A stretch of 32,717 nt of DNA from CAZBPZ01 sp964493955 (GCA_964493955.1 CAZBPZ010000008.1:1-32717), one strand, 5' to 3'; positions 9,504 to 17,573 are shown, numbered from the stretch's first letter. Notes: generated by a model not told the origin, from the letters alone. A program made the numbers and translations.

Positions 9504-10781
9504 CTACTCCCAGCGCCGCTCGTCGCGGATGGTGGGGCCATCCTCCGGGATACTGCCAGCCGGCACAAAGTTGACACCATCCAGGCGCAGGCGGCATACC
9601 TGCTGGAAACGCTCGGCCAGTGCTCGTGCCAGCGCCTCCCGCTCCACCACCCTGCCCCGCAGCACCAGGTTGAGCACCAGGCTATCACGCTCCTTCTGGC
9701 GCGCCACCACGAACTGGAAGCGCTCCACCTGGTCGAATTCCGCCACCACCGCCGCCGCCTGCCGGGCGACCACGAACATCCCCCGCACCTTGACGGCGTC
9801 GCCGGTGCGGCCCAGGATAGCCGTCAGCCGGTGGGCGGTACGCCCGCACGGGCACGGCTCGGTGGTATAAGAGGCAAGGTCACCCGTGCCGAAGCGCAGC
9901 AGCCCCCAGGCGGGGTTGTGCACCGGTGTCACCACCACCTCGCCCACCTCGCCCGGCCCGAGCTGCCGGCCCGTCTCCGGGTCCACTATTTCCAGCAGGT
10001 AGTCGTCCATCATGTGCATGCCGGACTTCTGGCGGCACTCGTAGGCAATGGCCCCGCCCGGCTCGGTCACGGCATACGCCTGCGACGTGCTGACGTGGTA
10101 GGTGTCCTCCAGCGTCTGCCTCACCGAAGGGGAGAGCGGCTCACCGGTAAACCAGGCCTTCTCCAGGCGGAAGTCACGCCTGAAGTCATACCCCATCTCC
10201 TCGGCCCGCCGGATGAGCGTCATCAGGAAGGACGGTGTACCCACAAACCCGTTCACCCCCAGCGCCAGCATGGCCTGGAGCTGGATATCGGTATTGCCCA
10301 CCCCGGTAACGACCACCGTGGCCCCGCAGTCCCGCAGCGCCTCGTGGAAGAGCAGGCCGGCCGGAGACAGGTGGTAGGTGAAGGTGTTTACCACCACGTC
10401 GCCACGGCGGAAGCCGGCGGCATGGAAGGCCCGGGCAAACCACTTGATGCGGCTCGAGTGCAGCGGCTCGTAGATAGGGCCGGGGGAGATGAAGACCCGC
10501 TCCACTTCTTCCGGCGGGATTGTCAGCAGGCCACCGTAGGGTGGGTCCGCTTTCTGGAGCTCGATGACATCCGTCTTGCGGGTGATGGGCAGCTTCTCCA
10601 GGTCCTCAAACCGCTGGATGTCCCCCGGCCTGACACCGGCCCGGTCCAGCATCGCCCGGGTGGCCGGGGCATTCTCATAGGCGTGGCGGACGGTCTCGCG
10701 CAGGCGCTCCTCCAGCCAGGCGTGCCGCCGGCGCGGCGGCATGGTATCCATCTCGTCAAAGAAGTCCGGCTCTAGAGCCAT
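9504..10781 (-). CDS. Phenylacetate-CoA ligase (PaaK) family protein with altered P-loop
   Basis: A 425-residue member of the PaaK-like adenylate-forming family, whose usual job is ATP-dependent activation of aryl or other carboxylic acids to CoA thioesters. The fold markers are present: N-terminal RLRETVRHAYENAPATRAML, TE at 239-240 in YAVTEPGGAIAYEC, the FGTGDL motif with Asp301, PCPCG (309-313) and the hinge GRTGDAVKVRGMFV. The Ser/Thr/Gly-rich phosphate loop expected near residue 98 is instead ISPGPIYEPL, so classical ATP binding is uncertain. Its ATG overlaps the livF stop by ten bases, making it the last gene of the liv operon. It converges with livG. Substrate unknown. Confidence 0.82.
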   Translation of the reverse strand: MALEPDFFDEMDTMPPRRRHAWLEERLRETVRHAYENAPATRAMLDRAGVRPGDIQRFEDLEKLPITRKTDVIELQKADPPYGGLLTIPPEEVERVFISPGPIYEPLHSSRIKWFARAFHAAGFRRGDVVVNTFTYHLSPAGLLFHEALRDCGATVVVTGVGNTDIQLQAMLALGVNGFVGTPSFLMTLIRRAEEMGYDFRRDFRLEKAWFTGEPLSPSVRQTLEDTYHVSTSQAYAVTEPGGAIAYECRQKSGMHMMDDYLLEIVDPETGRQLGPGEVGEVVVTPVHNPAWGLLRFGTGDLASYTTEPCPCGRTAHRLTAILGRTGDAVKVRGMFVVARQAAAVVAEFDQVERFQFVVARQKERDSLVLNLVLRGRVVEREALARALAERFQQVCRLRLDGVNFVPAGSIPEDGPTIRDERRWE

Positions 10782-11563
10782 CGCTTGCGCCTCTTGTAGT
10801 GCTTTACTTCCCGGTAGCTCTTCTTCGCGCCCACCGCCGAGAGCCCCATGTAGAACTCCTTGACATCCTCATTGTTGCGCAGAAACTCGGCCGTGCCGTC
10901 CAGCACGATGCGGCCGTTCTCCATCACGTAGCCGTAGTGGGCAATGCTGAGGGCAATGCGCACGTTCTGCTCCACCAGCAGCACCGAGGTCTTTGACTCG
11001 GTGTTGAAGCGGTTGATGATATTGTAAATCTCTTCCACCAGCAGCGGTGCCAGGCCGAGCGAGGGCTCGTCAAGCATCATCAACCTCGGGGCCGCCATCA
11101 TCGCCCGCCCGATGACCAGCATCTGCTGCTCACCGCCGGAGAGGTAACCGGCAATGTTACGCCGCAGGTCCTTGAGGCGGGGGAAGTAGTCATAGACCAT
11201 CTCCAGGTCCCGGCGCACGGCGGCGCGGTCGGTGCGGTGGTAGGCCCCCACCTTCAGGTTCTCCTCGGTGGTGAGGTGGCCGAAGACACGGCGGCCCTCC
11301 AGCGCCTGGATGATGCCCAGCTTGCCAATCTCCTCGGCCGCCTTGCGGTCAATCCGCTGGCCGTCCCAGGTGATAGAGCCGTCGGTAACCTCGCCCTCCT
11401 CCACGCGGAGCAGCCCGGAGATAGCCTTGAGGGTGGTACTCTTCCCGGCACCGTTGGCACCGAGCAGGGCCACAATTGCCCCGTCGTCCACCCGGAGCGA
11501 CACCCCGTGCAGGACACGGATGACGTTAAGATACGCCACCTCAACGTTGTTCAGTTGAAGCAT
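10772..11563 (-). CDS. livF: Branched-chain-type ABC transporter ATPase LivF
   Basis: The second ATPase of the Liv-type importer, 263 residues. Motifs: Walker A GANGAGKST (35-43), Q-loop region GIIQALEGRRVFGHLTTEEN, signature LSGGEQQML, Walker B LMMLDEPSLGLAP and the segment VLLVEQNVRIAL typical of LivF. A short C-terminal tail rich in Lys and Arg (KHYKRRKRWL) extends beyond the family core and overlaps the start of the PaaK-like gene. It follows livK after a 73-base gap containing a strong hairpin. Confidence 0.95.
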   Translation of the reverse strand: MLQLNNVEVAYLNVIRVLHGVSLRVDDGAIVALLGANGAGKSTTLKAISGLLRVEEGEVTDGSITWDGQRIDRKAAEEIGKLGIIQALEGRRVFGHLTTEENLKVGAYHRTDRAAVRRDLEMVYDYFPRLKDLRRNIAGYLSGGEQQMLVIGRAMMAAPRLMMLDEPSLGLAPLLVEEIYNIINRFNTESKTSVLLVEQNVRIALSIAHYGYVMENGRIVLDGTAEFLRNNEDVKEFYMGLSAVGAKKSYREVKHYKRRKRWL

Positions 11564-11587
11564 CTCTGCCTTTCAGTTTCCAGAGTC

Positions 11588-11625
11588 GGGGAGACCGCCG
11601 GGGAGGCACAACCGGCGGTCTCCCC
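11588..11625 (-). other. Strong intercistronic hairpin between livK and livF
   Basis: A perfect 14-bp stem (11588-11601 with 11612-11625) and 10-base loop lie 11 bases past the livK stop. There is no U-run on the minus strand after it, so it is not a standard terminator. Such hairpins commonly protect the 3' end of an upstream message and uncouple its level from downstream genes. Confidence 0.7.
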
Positions 11626-11636
11626 GTGTGCCTGGC

Positions 11637-12872
11637 TTACTGGCTGTAGTCGATGAACGGCGCCTCGATCCAGCCGGTGATGGGGACAAGCTGGCCGTTC
11701 TGGACCTGAAGGACACGGACTGATTTGGCAAGGCGGTTATCACCCGGCGTGTAGCTCACCGGCCCGTGCAGCCCCTCAACATCGTAGTCCTTCAGCTTCT
11801 TGAAGCCCAGCTCCTCCACCATCTGCGGCGTCAGCCTCTCCGCCCCACCAGCGTTCTGGACGGCCAGCCGCAGAATCTCGGCGGCAATCAGGCTCTGGGC
11901 CCAGGAAATAATGTAGTCAGCGTTACCCTCGTCGTCAGGGTGGTACTTGCGCACGTACTCCGTCATCTTGGCCATGCCGGGTACGTCTTCACCCCAGTTG
12001 ACAGTGGGGTACACGCCGTAAACACCCTCGACCACGTCGGCACCCGCCAGGTCAACCAGCGCCTTGGTCATGCCGGCATGGCCCAGGGCAATGGTAGTGC
12101 CGGGGTACATGCCGAGCTCAACCGCATTCTTGATGATGACGGCGGTGGGGGCCGGCGTGCTGGAAATATAGAGCACGTCCGGCTCCAGCGCCTTTATCCG
12201 GGTGAGGGACTCGTTCTCCGAGGTGGTAGTGGGGGTGTGCTCCTCAATCGCCACAATCTCTATGCCAAGCTCGTCCGCCAGCGCCTCGGCTGCCTTCCTG
12301 GCCCCGGCCCCGACGGAGTTGTTGAGCAGGTGCAGCGCCATCCTCGGCTTGCCCGGCCCCTTCCAGATGTTCTCCAGGTAGTACTTGGCGAAGGCCGCCC
12401 AGTCATCACCGTAGTCCGGGGTCTGCCCGTAGATGTGCTGCGGCGGCTGGGTAAGGTTGGGCGAGCTGAAAGCGGCAAAACCGGGGAAGGCCTCGCGGTT
12501 GGCCAGCTCCATCATGGCTGTCATCATGCCGGACGAGGCGGTGGTGAAGAAGAGGCAGCCTTCGTCGATGAAGCGCTTGATGATGGTGGCTGCCTTGGCG
12601 GCGTCGTAGCTGTTGTCCAGCCAGAGGACCTCGATCTTGTGACCGTCAATCCCGCCGAGCTCCTCGTTAATGTACCTGATGGCATCCAGGTTGGCGTGGC
12701 CCATCGGCGCGCCCTTCTCGGCCGCCACACCGGTTGACGGCGTCGACATGCCTATCTTCAGCGGCGGCTTTTCTACCCCGGCTGCCGGGGCCGAAGTACA
12801 CGCCCCCACGAGCGTACCAACCAGCACCACCGAAAGCGCCAGGCTGGCCAGAAGCAGTCTCTCGCCTTTCAT
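11637..12872 (-). CDS. livK: Liv-type ABC transporter substrate-binding lipoprotein
   Basis: A 411-residue periplasmic-binding protein of type I (Leu/Ile/Val-BP, amide or urea receptor class), the solute receptor of this importer. Signal segment 6-20 ends in lipobox VGAC (Cys25 lipidated). The mature part opens PPLKIGMSTPSTGVAAEKG, followed by NLDAIRYINEELGGIDGHKIEVLW and DNSYDAAKAATIIKRFIDE, the normal ligand-lobe pattern of the family. Related receptors take up amino acids, urea, short amides and aromatic acids, so the ligand is not assigned here. A strong AGGAGGAAGGAG precedes the ATG, the best ribosome site in the operon, and hairpins flank the gene on both sides; both fit high expression of the receptor. 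Confidence 0.93.
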   Translation of the reverse strand: MKGERLLLASLALSVVLVGTLVGACTSAPAAGVEKPPLKIGMSTPSTGVAAEKGAPMGHANLDAIRYINEELGGIDGHKIEVLWLDNSYDAAKAATIIKRFIDEGCLFFTTASSGMMTAMMELANREAFPGFAAFSSPNLTQPPQHIYGQTPDYGDDWAAFAKYYLENIWKGPGKPRMALHLLNNSVGAGARKAAEALADELGIEIVAIEEHTPTTTSENESLTRIKALEPDVLYISSTPAPTAVIIKNAVELGMYPGTTIALGHAGMTKALVDLAGADVVEGVYGVYPTVNWGEDVPGMAKMTEYVRKYHPDDEGNADYIISWAQSLIAAEILRLAVQNAGGAERLTPQMVEELGFKKLKDYDVEGLHGPVSYTPGDNRLAKSVRVLQVQNGQLVPITGWIEAPFIDYSQ

Positions 12873-12915
12873 CTCCTTCCTCCTGTTTCTTTTTCTATTT
12901 TGCGCCGTATTCTCA

Positions 12916-12936
12916 GGCAGGGCCGTGCGCCCTGCC
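12916..12936 (-). other. Intercistronic hairpin between livM and livK
   Basis: An 8-bp perfect stem (GGCAGGGC with GCCCTGCC) and 5-base loop lie 12 bases past the livM stop. On the minus strand it is followed by an A-rich stretch leading into the livK ribosome binding site. There is no U-tract, so a role in processing or 5' protection of livK mRNA is more likely than termination. Confidence 0.55.
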
Positions 12937-12948
12937 GGTCTCCGTGGT

Positions 12949-14001
12949 TCAGTATGAAAAAGGCCAGAGGCGGTAGGCCGCCTTGAAGAGCTGCCAGCGG
13001 TGGGCCAGCCCCCTGGGTTCCAGTATCAGGAAGAGGATAATGACCAGCCCGAATACCATCGGCCCGATGCCGGAGGCGAACCCGGCCGGCATCACGCCGG
13101 TGCCCTCCAGGAACGGCACCAGCCGCATCGTCAGGAGCTGGTCCAGCAGGCGGATGAATACCACCCCGAAGATGGGGCCGACGGCGGTCCCCAGCCCGCC
13201 GATGATTATCATGCCGATGTAGAGAATGGAATCGGTCAGGCTGAAGAACTCGGTGCTTATGAAGCCGGTCCAGTGGGCCAGCAACGAGCCGGCAATGCCG
13301 GCCATAAAACAGCCAATGAAAAAGGCCAGCAGCTTGTAGCGGAAGAGGCTGATACCCATCACCTCGGCTGCCAGGTCATTATCACGGATGGCCACAAACG
13401 CCCGGCCGGTCCGCGTCCTCGCCAGGTTCTTGGCAAAGTAGATAACGGCCACCGTAATCAGCATGATGAGGAAGAACTGGCTGCCCTCGCCCTTGAAGAC
13501 CAGCCCCCCGATTGAGGCGTAGGGCACGCTGATACCCATGAAACCGCCGGTGACGTCCGTCCAGTGGTTGATGACCCAGATGATGATGAACTGGGCGGCG
13601 ATGGTGGCTATCGCCAGGTAGAAGCCTTTCACCCGCAGGGACGGCATACCGAACAGCATTCCCACCAGCCCCGCCAGCAACCCGGCGCTGAGAAAGGCAA
13701 CCGGGAAGGGAAGCCCCAGGCGGTTGGTCAGCACGGCCGAGGTATAGGCACCGACGGCGATAAAGCCGGCATGGCCAATGGAGAGCTGCCCGCAGTAACC
13801 GGTCAGGATATTGAGGCCGGTAGCCGCGATGATGGTGATGCCAATCAGATTGAACACGCCCAACCAGTAATTGCTCATCCAGGCCGGGGCGCTGAAGAGC
13901 AGCCCCAGCAGTGCCACCAGCATCAGGCGCTGGGCGCGGGTGCGGAAGATGGCCATGTCCTGGGCGTAGGTGTAGTTCCTGGTACCGGCTGGCAGCTCCA
14001 A
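12949..14001 (-). CDS. livM: Branched-chain-type ABC transporter permease LivM
   Basis: A 350-residue membrane permease, one half of the translocation channel. About eight to ten hydrophobic segments are visible. Family markers include GLNILTGYCGQLSIGHAGF near residues 63-81, LRVKGFYLAIATIAAQ, and the coupling-loop region GRAFVAIRDNDLAAEVMGI that contacts the ATPases. The C-terminus ends in an aromatic-rich tail. It begins three bases after the livH stop. Confidence 0.94.
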   Translation of the reverse strand: MELPAGTRNYTYAQDMAIFRTRAQRLMLVALLGLLFSAPAWMSNYWLGVFNLIGITIIAATGLNILTGYCGQLSIGHAGFIAVGAYTSAVLTNRLGLPFPVAFLSAGLLAGLVGMLFGMPSLRVKGFYLAIATIAAQFIIIWVINHWTDVTGGFMGISVPYASIGGLVFKGEGSQFFLIMLITVAVIYFAKNLARTRTGRAFVAIRDNDLAAEVMGISLFRYKLLAFFIGCFMAGIAGSLLAHWTGFISTEFFSLTDSILYIGMIIIGGLGTAVGPIFGVVFIRLLDQLLTMRLVPFLEGTGVMPAGFASGIGPMVFGLVIILFLILEPRGLAHRWQLFKAAYRLWPFSY

Positions 14002-14004
14002 CGG

Positions 14005-14889
14005 CTAAATCCTCTCTATCCGCTCCTCACCGAACAGGCCGTAGGGCCTGACAAACATCACAATGATTATGACCAGGAAGGGGATGACCTCGCGCACGCC
14101 CGGCCAGGTCAGCGCCGTCAGGTAGCCGCCACCCAGGTTCTCCGCCAGGCCGATGATAGGCCCGGCCAGCATTGCCCCCAGGAAGGAGTCCAGCCCGCCC
14201 AGGATGACCACGGAGAAGGCCTTCAGGCCGGTCTCCACCAGGCCAAAGGTTATGCCGCCGATGCTGGACATCAGCACGCCACCCACCGCCGCCAGCACGC
14301 AGGCAAACATCCAGGAGCGGGAGAAGATACGCGTCACCGGGATACCGCACGCCTGCACGGCGAGCTGGTCATCGGCCGTGGCCCGCATGGCCACCCCCAT
14401 CTTGTTGTAGCGGAAAAAGAGTGTCAGCAGCCCGAAGAGCAGCAGCGAGATGCCGGCTGCCCAGAGGTACTGCGGCGAGACCACCGCCGTGCCGATGCGG
14501 ATGGGCTCCACCGGGAAGAGCCGGGGCAGGGCCGCCACACTGGACGGCCAGATGAAGACCACCAGCCCCTGGATAAAGTAGGCCACCCCCAGCGTGACCG
14601 TAATCAGGGAAAGTATGGGCTGGGCAATAAGGGGGCGCAGGACAAAGCGCTCTATCACCCAGCCCAGGAACAGCCCGAAGGCGATAACCAGAATAAAGCC
14701 CAGCCAGACGGGCAGCCCGGCCTGTACCAGCATGGCATAGGTGAACCACGATGACAGCAACACAAGCTGGCCCAGCGCCAGGTTGGCCACCCCGCTGGAC
14801 TTCCACACGAAGACGAAGCCCAGGGCAATCAGGGCATAGACCATGCCAACCGTAAGCCCGGTGATGACAAACTGCAGCAGCTCAGCCAT
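14005..14889 (-). CDS. livH: Branched-chain-type ABC transporter permease LivH
   Basis: A 294-residue membrane permease, partner of LivM. The N-terminal region LLQFVITGLTVGMVYALIAL and FVWKSSGVANLALGQLVLLS are typical of LivH; the ATPase-coupling loop is NKMGVAMRATADDQLAVQACGI. ATG 14889 is preferred because GGTGGTGAG lies immediately upstream; GTG 14898 would add three residues. The start overlaps the end of the acyl-CoA synthetase gene, so translation of the two is coupled. Confidence 0.93.
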   Translation of the reverse strand: MAELLQFVITGLTVGMVYALIALGFVFVWKSSGVANLALGQLVLLSSWFTYAMLVQAGLPVWLGFILVIAFGLFLGWVIERFVLRPLIAQPILSLITVTLGVAYFIQGLVVFIWPSSVAALPRLFPVEPIRIGTAVVSPQYLWAAGISLLLFGLLTLFFRYNKMGVAMRATADDQLAVQACGIPVTRIFSRSWMFACVLAAVGGVLMSSIGGITFGLVETGLKAFSVVILGGLDSFLGAMLAGPIIGLAENLGGGYLTALTWPGVREVIPFLVIIIVMFVRPYGLFGEERIERI

Positions 14890-16837
14890 TCTCACCACCC
14901 TCGACGGCCACGTTCCAGACGCGGATGGTGGTAGCCACCGTGCCCTGCCGCCCGTCCCGGTAGGTCACCGGGGCCTCCACCACTATCTCGTCGCGGCCCC
15001 CGTAGATGCTCTCGATGAGCTCCCGGTAGCGGCCTTCCATGAACTCCCGCCGCAGCTTGCGGGTGCGCGTCAGCTCGGCCTCGTCCGGGTCAAACTCCTT
15101 GTGCATGAGCACAAAGCGCCGCACCCTGGCACCCTCCGGCAGGTAACTGTTAACACGCACCAGGTCACGCCGGATGAGGTCGGCCACCTCCGGGCGCTGC
15201 GAGAGGTCAACAAAGGTGGTATAGGCCAGGTGGCGGCGCTCCGCCCACTTGCCCACCATGGCAAAGTCCATGTTGATGATGGCCGAGACATAGTCCCTGT
15301 CCCTGCCGCCGATGACCATCGCATCCTTGATGTAGGGGCTGAAGCGCAGCCGGCCTTCAATGTACTGGGGAGCATACCTGACACCCGACCTCAGCTCGCC
15401 CATGTGCTCCAGCCGGTCCAGGAAGATGAGGTGCCCCTTCTCGTTGATGTTGACGGCGTCGCCGGTGTGGCACCAGCCGTCCACCAGCACCTCTTTCGTT
15501 TTCTCCGGGTCGCGGTGGTAGCCGTCAAACATGGACTCGCTCCGCACCAGCAGCTCGCCCTCGTCCGTGACCCTGACCTCGGTGTTGATGGCCGGGCGCC
15601 CCACGCTCTCAAAGTCAATCTCTCCCCGGCCATGCGACGAGATGAGGCCGGCTTCCGTGCTGGCATAGTTCTGGCGCAGCTCAATGCCGATGGCATGAAT
15701 GAGGCGGAAGGTATCCAGGCTCAGGACCGAGCTGCCGGTCACGGCAAACCGCACCCGGGAAAGACCCAGGCGGTCACGCAGGGGCCGGAACAGCAGCCAG
15801 TAGGCCACGATGTCCAGCAACCACCAGAAGAGGTTCGGCTTTTTGCCCTGGAAGAAGAAGTCGGCCATCTTGTGGCCCACCGGCAGCAGCAGGCGGTAAA
15901 CGAACCGCTTCAGCGGGTGGGCATCCATCATCTTGACCTGGATTTCGCTGACAATGCCCTCCCACTGGCGCGGCCCGTAGATAACGAAGTTGGGGCCTGT
16001 CTCACGGGTGTCCTCGACGATGGTCTCCGGTTCTTCCGGGAAGTTGATGCGGGCCCCGGTCAGGAGGTGGGGAATGGTGGCAAAGTAGCTATCGCCAACC
16101 CAGGCGGCCGGGAAGTTGGAGATAAGGTCATCATCCTCGTACAGGGGATAGCGGCTGATGAAGCCGCTGGCGGTACTGATGAGCGCCCGGTGAGAGAGCC
16201 GCGCCCCCTTCGGGAGTCCGGTGGTGCCGGACGTGTAGTAGATAAAGGCGGTATCCTCGCCGCGGCCACGCTTCACATTCTCCTCGAAGAGGCCGGGGTG
16301 CTCCTTCTCGTACTCACGGCCCAGCCGCATAACCTCGGTGAAGCTGATTAGAAGCGGGTCATCGTAGTTCTTGAGGCCCTTGGGGTCCCAGTAGATGATT
16401 TTCTTCAGCTCCGGCAGGTCCTGCTTTATCTCCAGAAACTTGTCCGTCTGCTCCTGGTCATTGGCGATGGCAAACTTCGCCCCGGAATGGCTGGCGATAT
16501 GCCTCACCTCCGACGGGATTGAGTCCACGAAGGCCCCGGTGGCAATGCCGCCGGCTGCCTGCACGGCGAACTCGCCCCAGAACCACTCCGGCTCGTTGTC
16601 CCCGATGATACAGACGACGTCACCACGCTGCAGGCCCAGGCTGATGAGCCCCAGCGAAAAGTCCTTGACATTCTGGTAGTACTGCCGCCAGGTGTAGCGC
16701 TCCCAGATACCGAACTTCTTCATGCACATCGCCGGTCGGTCCGGCCAGCGCTCGTAGTTGTGCATGATGAGCTTGGGAATGGTATCCCGTTCCGCCTGCA
16801 GCGCCGTTCCCTTCCGGGACAGGGCGTCGGTGACCAA
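14882..16837 (-). CDS. Long-chain-type acyl-CoA synthetase (AMP-binding, FAA1 family)
   Basis: A 651-residue adenylate-forming enzyme that activates a carboxylic acid with ATP and then CoA. Motifs: phosphate loop YYTSGTTGLPKG (about 200-211), NYASTEAG, WCHTGDAVNINEKGHLIFLDR, and RTRKLRREF near the C-terminus, which supplies the usual catalytic lysine region. Overall pattern matches long-chain acyl-CoA synthetases, but relatives in liv clusters may use aromatic or shorter acids. The start is TTG 16837, with GGAGGT five bases upstream (16848-16843). The frame also allows GTG at 16864, but that codon sits inside a hairpin arm without a ribosome site. It is first in the operon with livH, M, K, F and the PaaK-like gene. 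Confidence 0.9.
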   Translation of the reverse strand: MVTDALSRKGTALQAERDTIPKLIMHNYERWPDRPAMCMKKFGIWERYTWRQYYQNVKDFSLGLISLGLQRGDVVCIIGDNEPEWFWGEFAVQAAGGIATGAFVDSIPSEVRHIASHSGAKFAIANDQEQTDKFLEIKQDLPELKKIIYWDPKGLKNYDDPLLISFTEVMRLGREYEKEHPGLFEENVKRGRGEDTAFIYYTSGTTGLPKGARLSHRALISTASGFISRYPLYEDDDLISNFPAAWVGDSYFATIPHLLTGARINFPEEPETIVEDTRETGPNFVIYGPRQWEGIVSEIQVKMMDAHPLKRFVYRLLLPVGHKMADFFFQGKKPNLFWWLLDIVAYWLLFRPLRDRLGLSRVRFAVTGSSVLSLDTFRLIHAIGIELRQNYASTEAGLISSHGRGEIDFESVGRPAINTEVRVTDEGELLVRSESMFDGYHRDPEKTKEVLVDGWCHTGDAVNINEKGHLIFLDRLEHMGELRSGVRYAPQYIEGRLRFSPYIKDAMVIGGRDRDYVSAIINMDFAMVGKWAERRHLAYTTFVDLSQRPEVADLIRRDLVRVNSYLPEGARVRRFVLMHKEFDPDEAELTRTRKLRREFMEGRYRELIESIYGGRDEIVVEAPVTYRDGRQGTVATTIRVWNVAVEGGENG

Positions 16838-17048
16838 TCGGGACCTCCATAAAACCTTGAGCACCTCCCGGGCGGGAGGTGCTCGGTAATATCACCTTCT
16901 CTGTCGCCATGCGGCCGGCGCGGCCGCCCACCGGTTACGTACCGTCCATCCCTCCCACGCGCACCGAGGTGCGCCCCGTAAAGACGAACTTGAATACGCC
17001 TGGTCTGCCGGTGAAAGGTCTCAAGTTCAGCTCGCTCTCAATCCAGGA
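16838..17048 (-). promoter_or_regulatory. Structured 5' leader of the acyl-CoA synthetase/liv operon
   Basis: About 210 nt separate the predicted start site from the TTG codon. Four perfect-stem hairpins are visible: 16986-17028 (8-bp GAACTTGA/TCAAGTTC closing a 27-nt loop), 16959-16974 (6 bp), 16911-16927 (6 bp) and 16859-16884 (11 bp). The last one has GGAGGT in its 3' arm and ACCTCC in its 5' arm. The true ribosome site, also GGAGGT (16848-16843), lies just downstream and could pair with the same ACCTCC. This layout suggests a translational switch or attenuator. I do not recognise a known riboswitch class. Confidence 0.5.
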
Positions 17049-17054
17049 TGCGCT

Positions 17055-17083
17055 AGTTTACCACACCTTCCCGGGCGTGTCAA
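17055..17083 (-). promoter_or_regulatory. Promoter of the acyl-CoA synthetase/liv operon
   Basis: Minus strand TTGACA (17083-17078), a 17-base spacer, then TAAACT (17060-17055) with TGG just before it (extended -10). This is among the best promoter matches in the window. Initiation would fall near 17048. Confidence 0.7.
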
Positions 17084-17177
17084 AGGGTTTTCAGGAGTGG
17101 CCCACGCCTCTCCGGTACAGCCGGGCCCCCGGCAGGAAAAGACCAGCCGGTAGCCCCGGCGACAAACTGACGGCGTG

Positions 17178-17226
17178 AAAAATAGAGGCGCTCCGGTGCT
17201 ACCCCGGACCTGTCCGCCGGCACCTC
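17178..17226 (-). terminator. Minus-strand intrinsic terminator
   Basis: On the minus strand GAGGTGC..CGG (from 17226) pairs with CCG..GCGCCTC (to 17185) around an inner CGGAC/TCCG-type hairpin, followed directly by TATTTTTC (17184-17177). It would stop transcripts coming from the CoA-transferase pair before they reach the liv operon promoter at 17083. Confidence 0.55.
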
Positions 17227-17417
17227 TCATCCTCCTCCAACCGCTCGCGCACCCGTATTCTAGCCGGCGGCGGCCAGCGGTATTAAGCCGCAGCGGCTCT
17301 GCAACCGGTCTGACACCACACCGTAACCTGCCACTAACCCCAGCCGCTGCAATGTAACATGCCCTTTACTACCGCCGGCTAAACTGAAGGTGAATGATGA
17401 CAGGAGGTGTGGAGAGG

Positions 17418-17546
17418 ATGAACTACCTTACAGAGTCGGTAAGACTACTCGGCCAGGTGGCCAGCATTCTCATAGGAGAAGGTTTCAAAGACCCACGGCT
17501 ACGAACCCTGGAGGCCTATCCCTACCTGGCGACATACTACTTCTAA
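17418..17546 (+). CDS. Free-standing 42-residue small protein, unknown
   Basis: The ATG at 17418 opens a 42-codon frame ending in TAA at 17546. AGGAGG (17402-17407) and GGAGAGG (17411-17417) precede it. The peptide starts MNYLTESVRLLGQVASIL and ends in an aromatic tail, TLEAYPYLATYYF. It could form one amphipathic or weakly hydrophobic helix (residues 8-20), with no clear signal or full membrane span. Twenty-seven bases past the stop a strong stem-loop with a five-T run ends the unit, so gene and terminator form a complete small transcription unit on the strand opposite to its neighbours. The promoter is uncertain: TAAACT near 17382 has no good -35. No family is recognised. Confidence 0.55.
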   Translation: MNYLTESVRLLGQVASILIGEGFKDPRLRTLEAYPYLATYYF

Positions 17547-17573
17547 CCAGCGTGATAGGCCCGGCGGCGATTC

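Noticed and set aside
13564..16351. Two long plus-strand frames opposite livM, livH and the acyl-CoA synthetase
   Set aside because: They mirror real genes, lack ribosome sites and have shadow-like composition (His, Gln and Gly rich).
16838..16864. GTG at 16864 as the start of the acyl-CoA synthetase
   Set aside because: It lies inside the arm of an 11-bp hairpin with no ribosome site, whereas TTG 16837 has GGAGGT at ideal spacing.
16850..16905. T-box riboswitch in the acyl-CoA synthetase leader
   Set aside because: The sequence GAAGGTGATATTACCGAG before the last hairpin recalls the T-box core, but the tRNA-end-binding TGG bulge is missing and no convincing specifier stem is seen.
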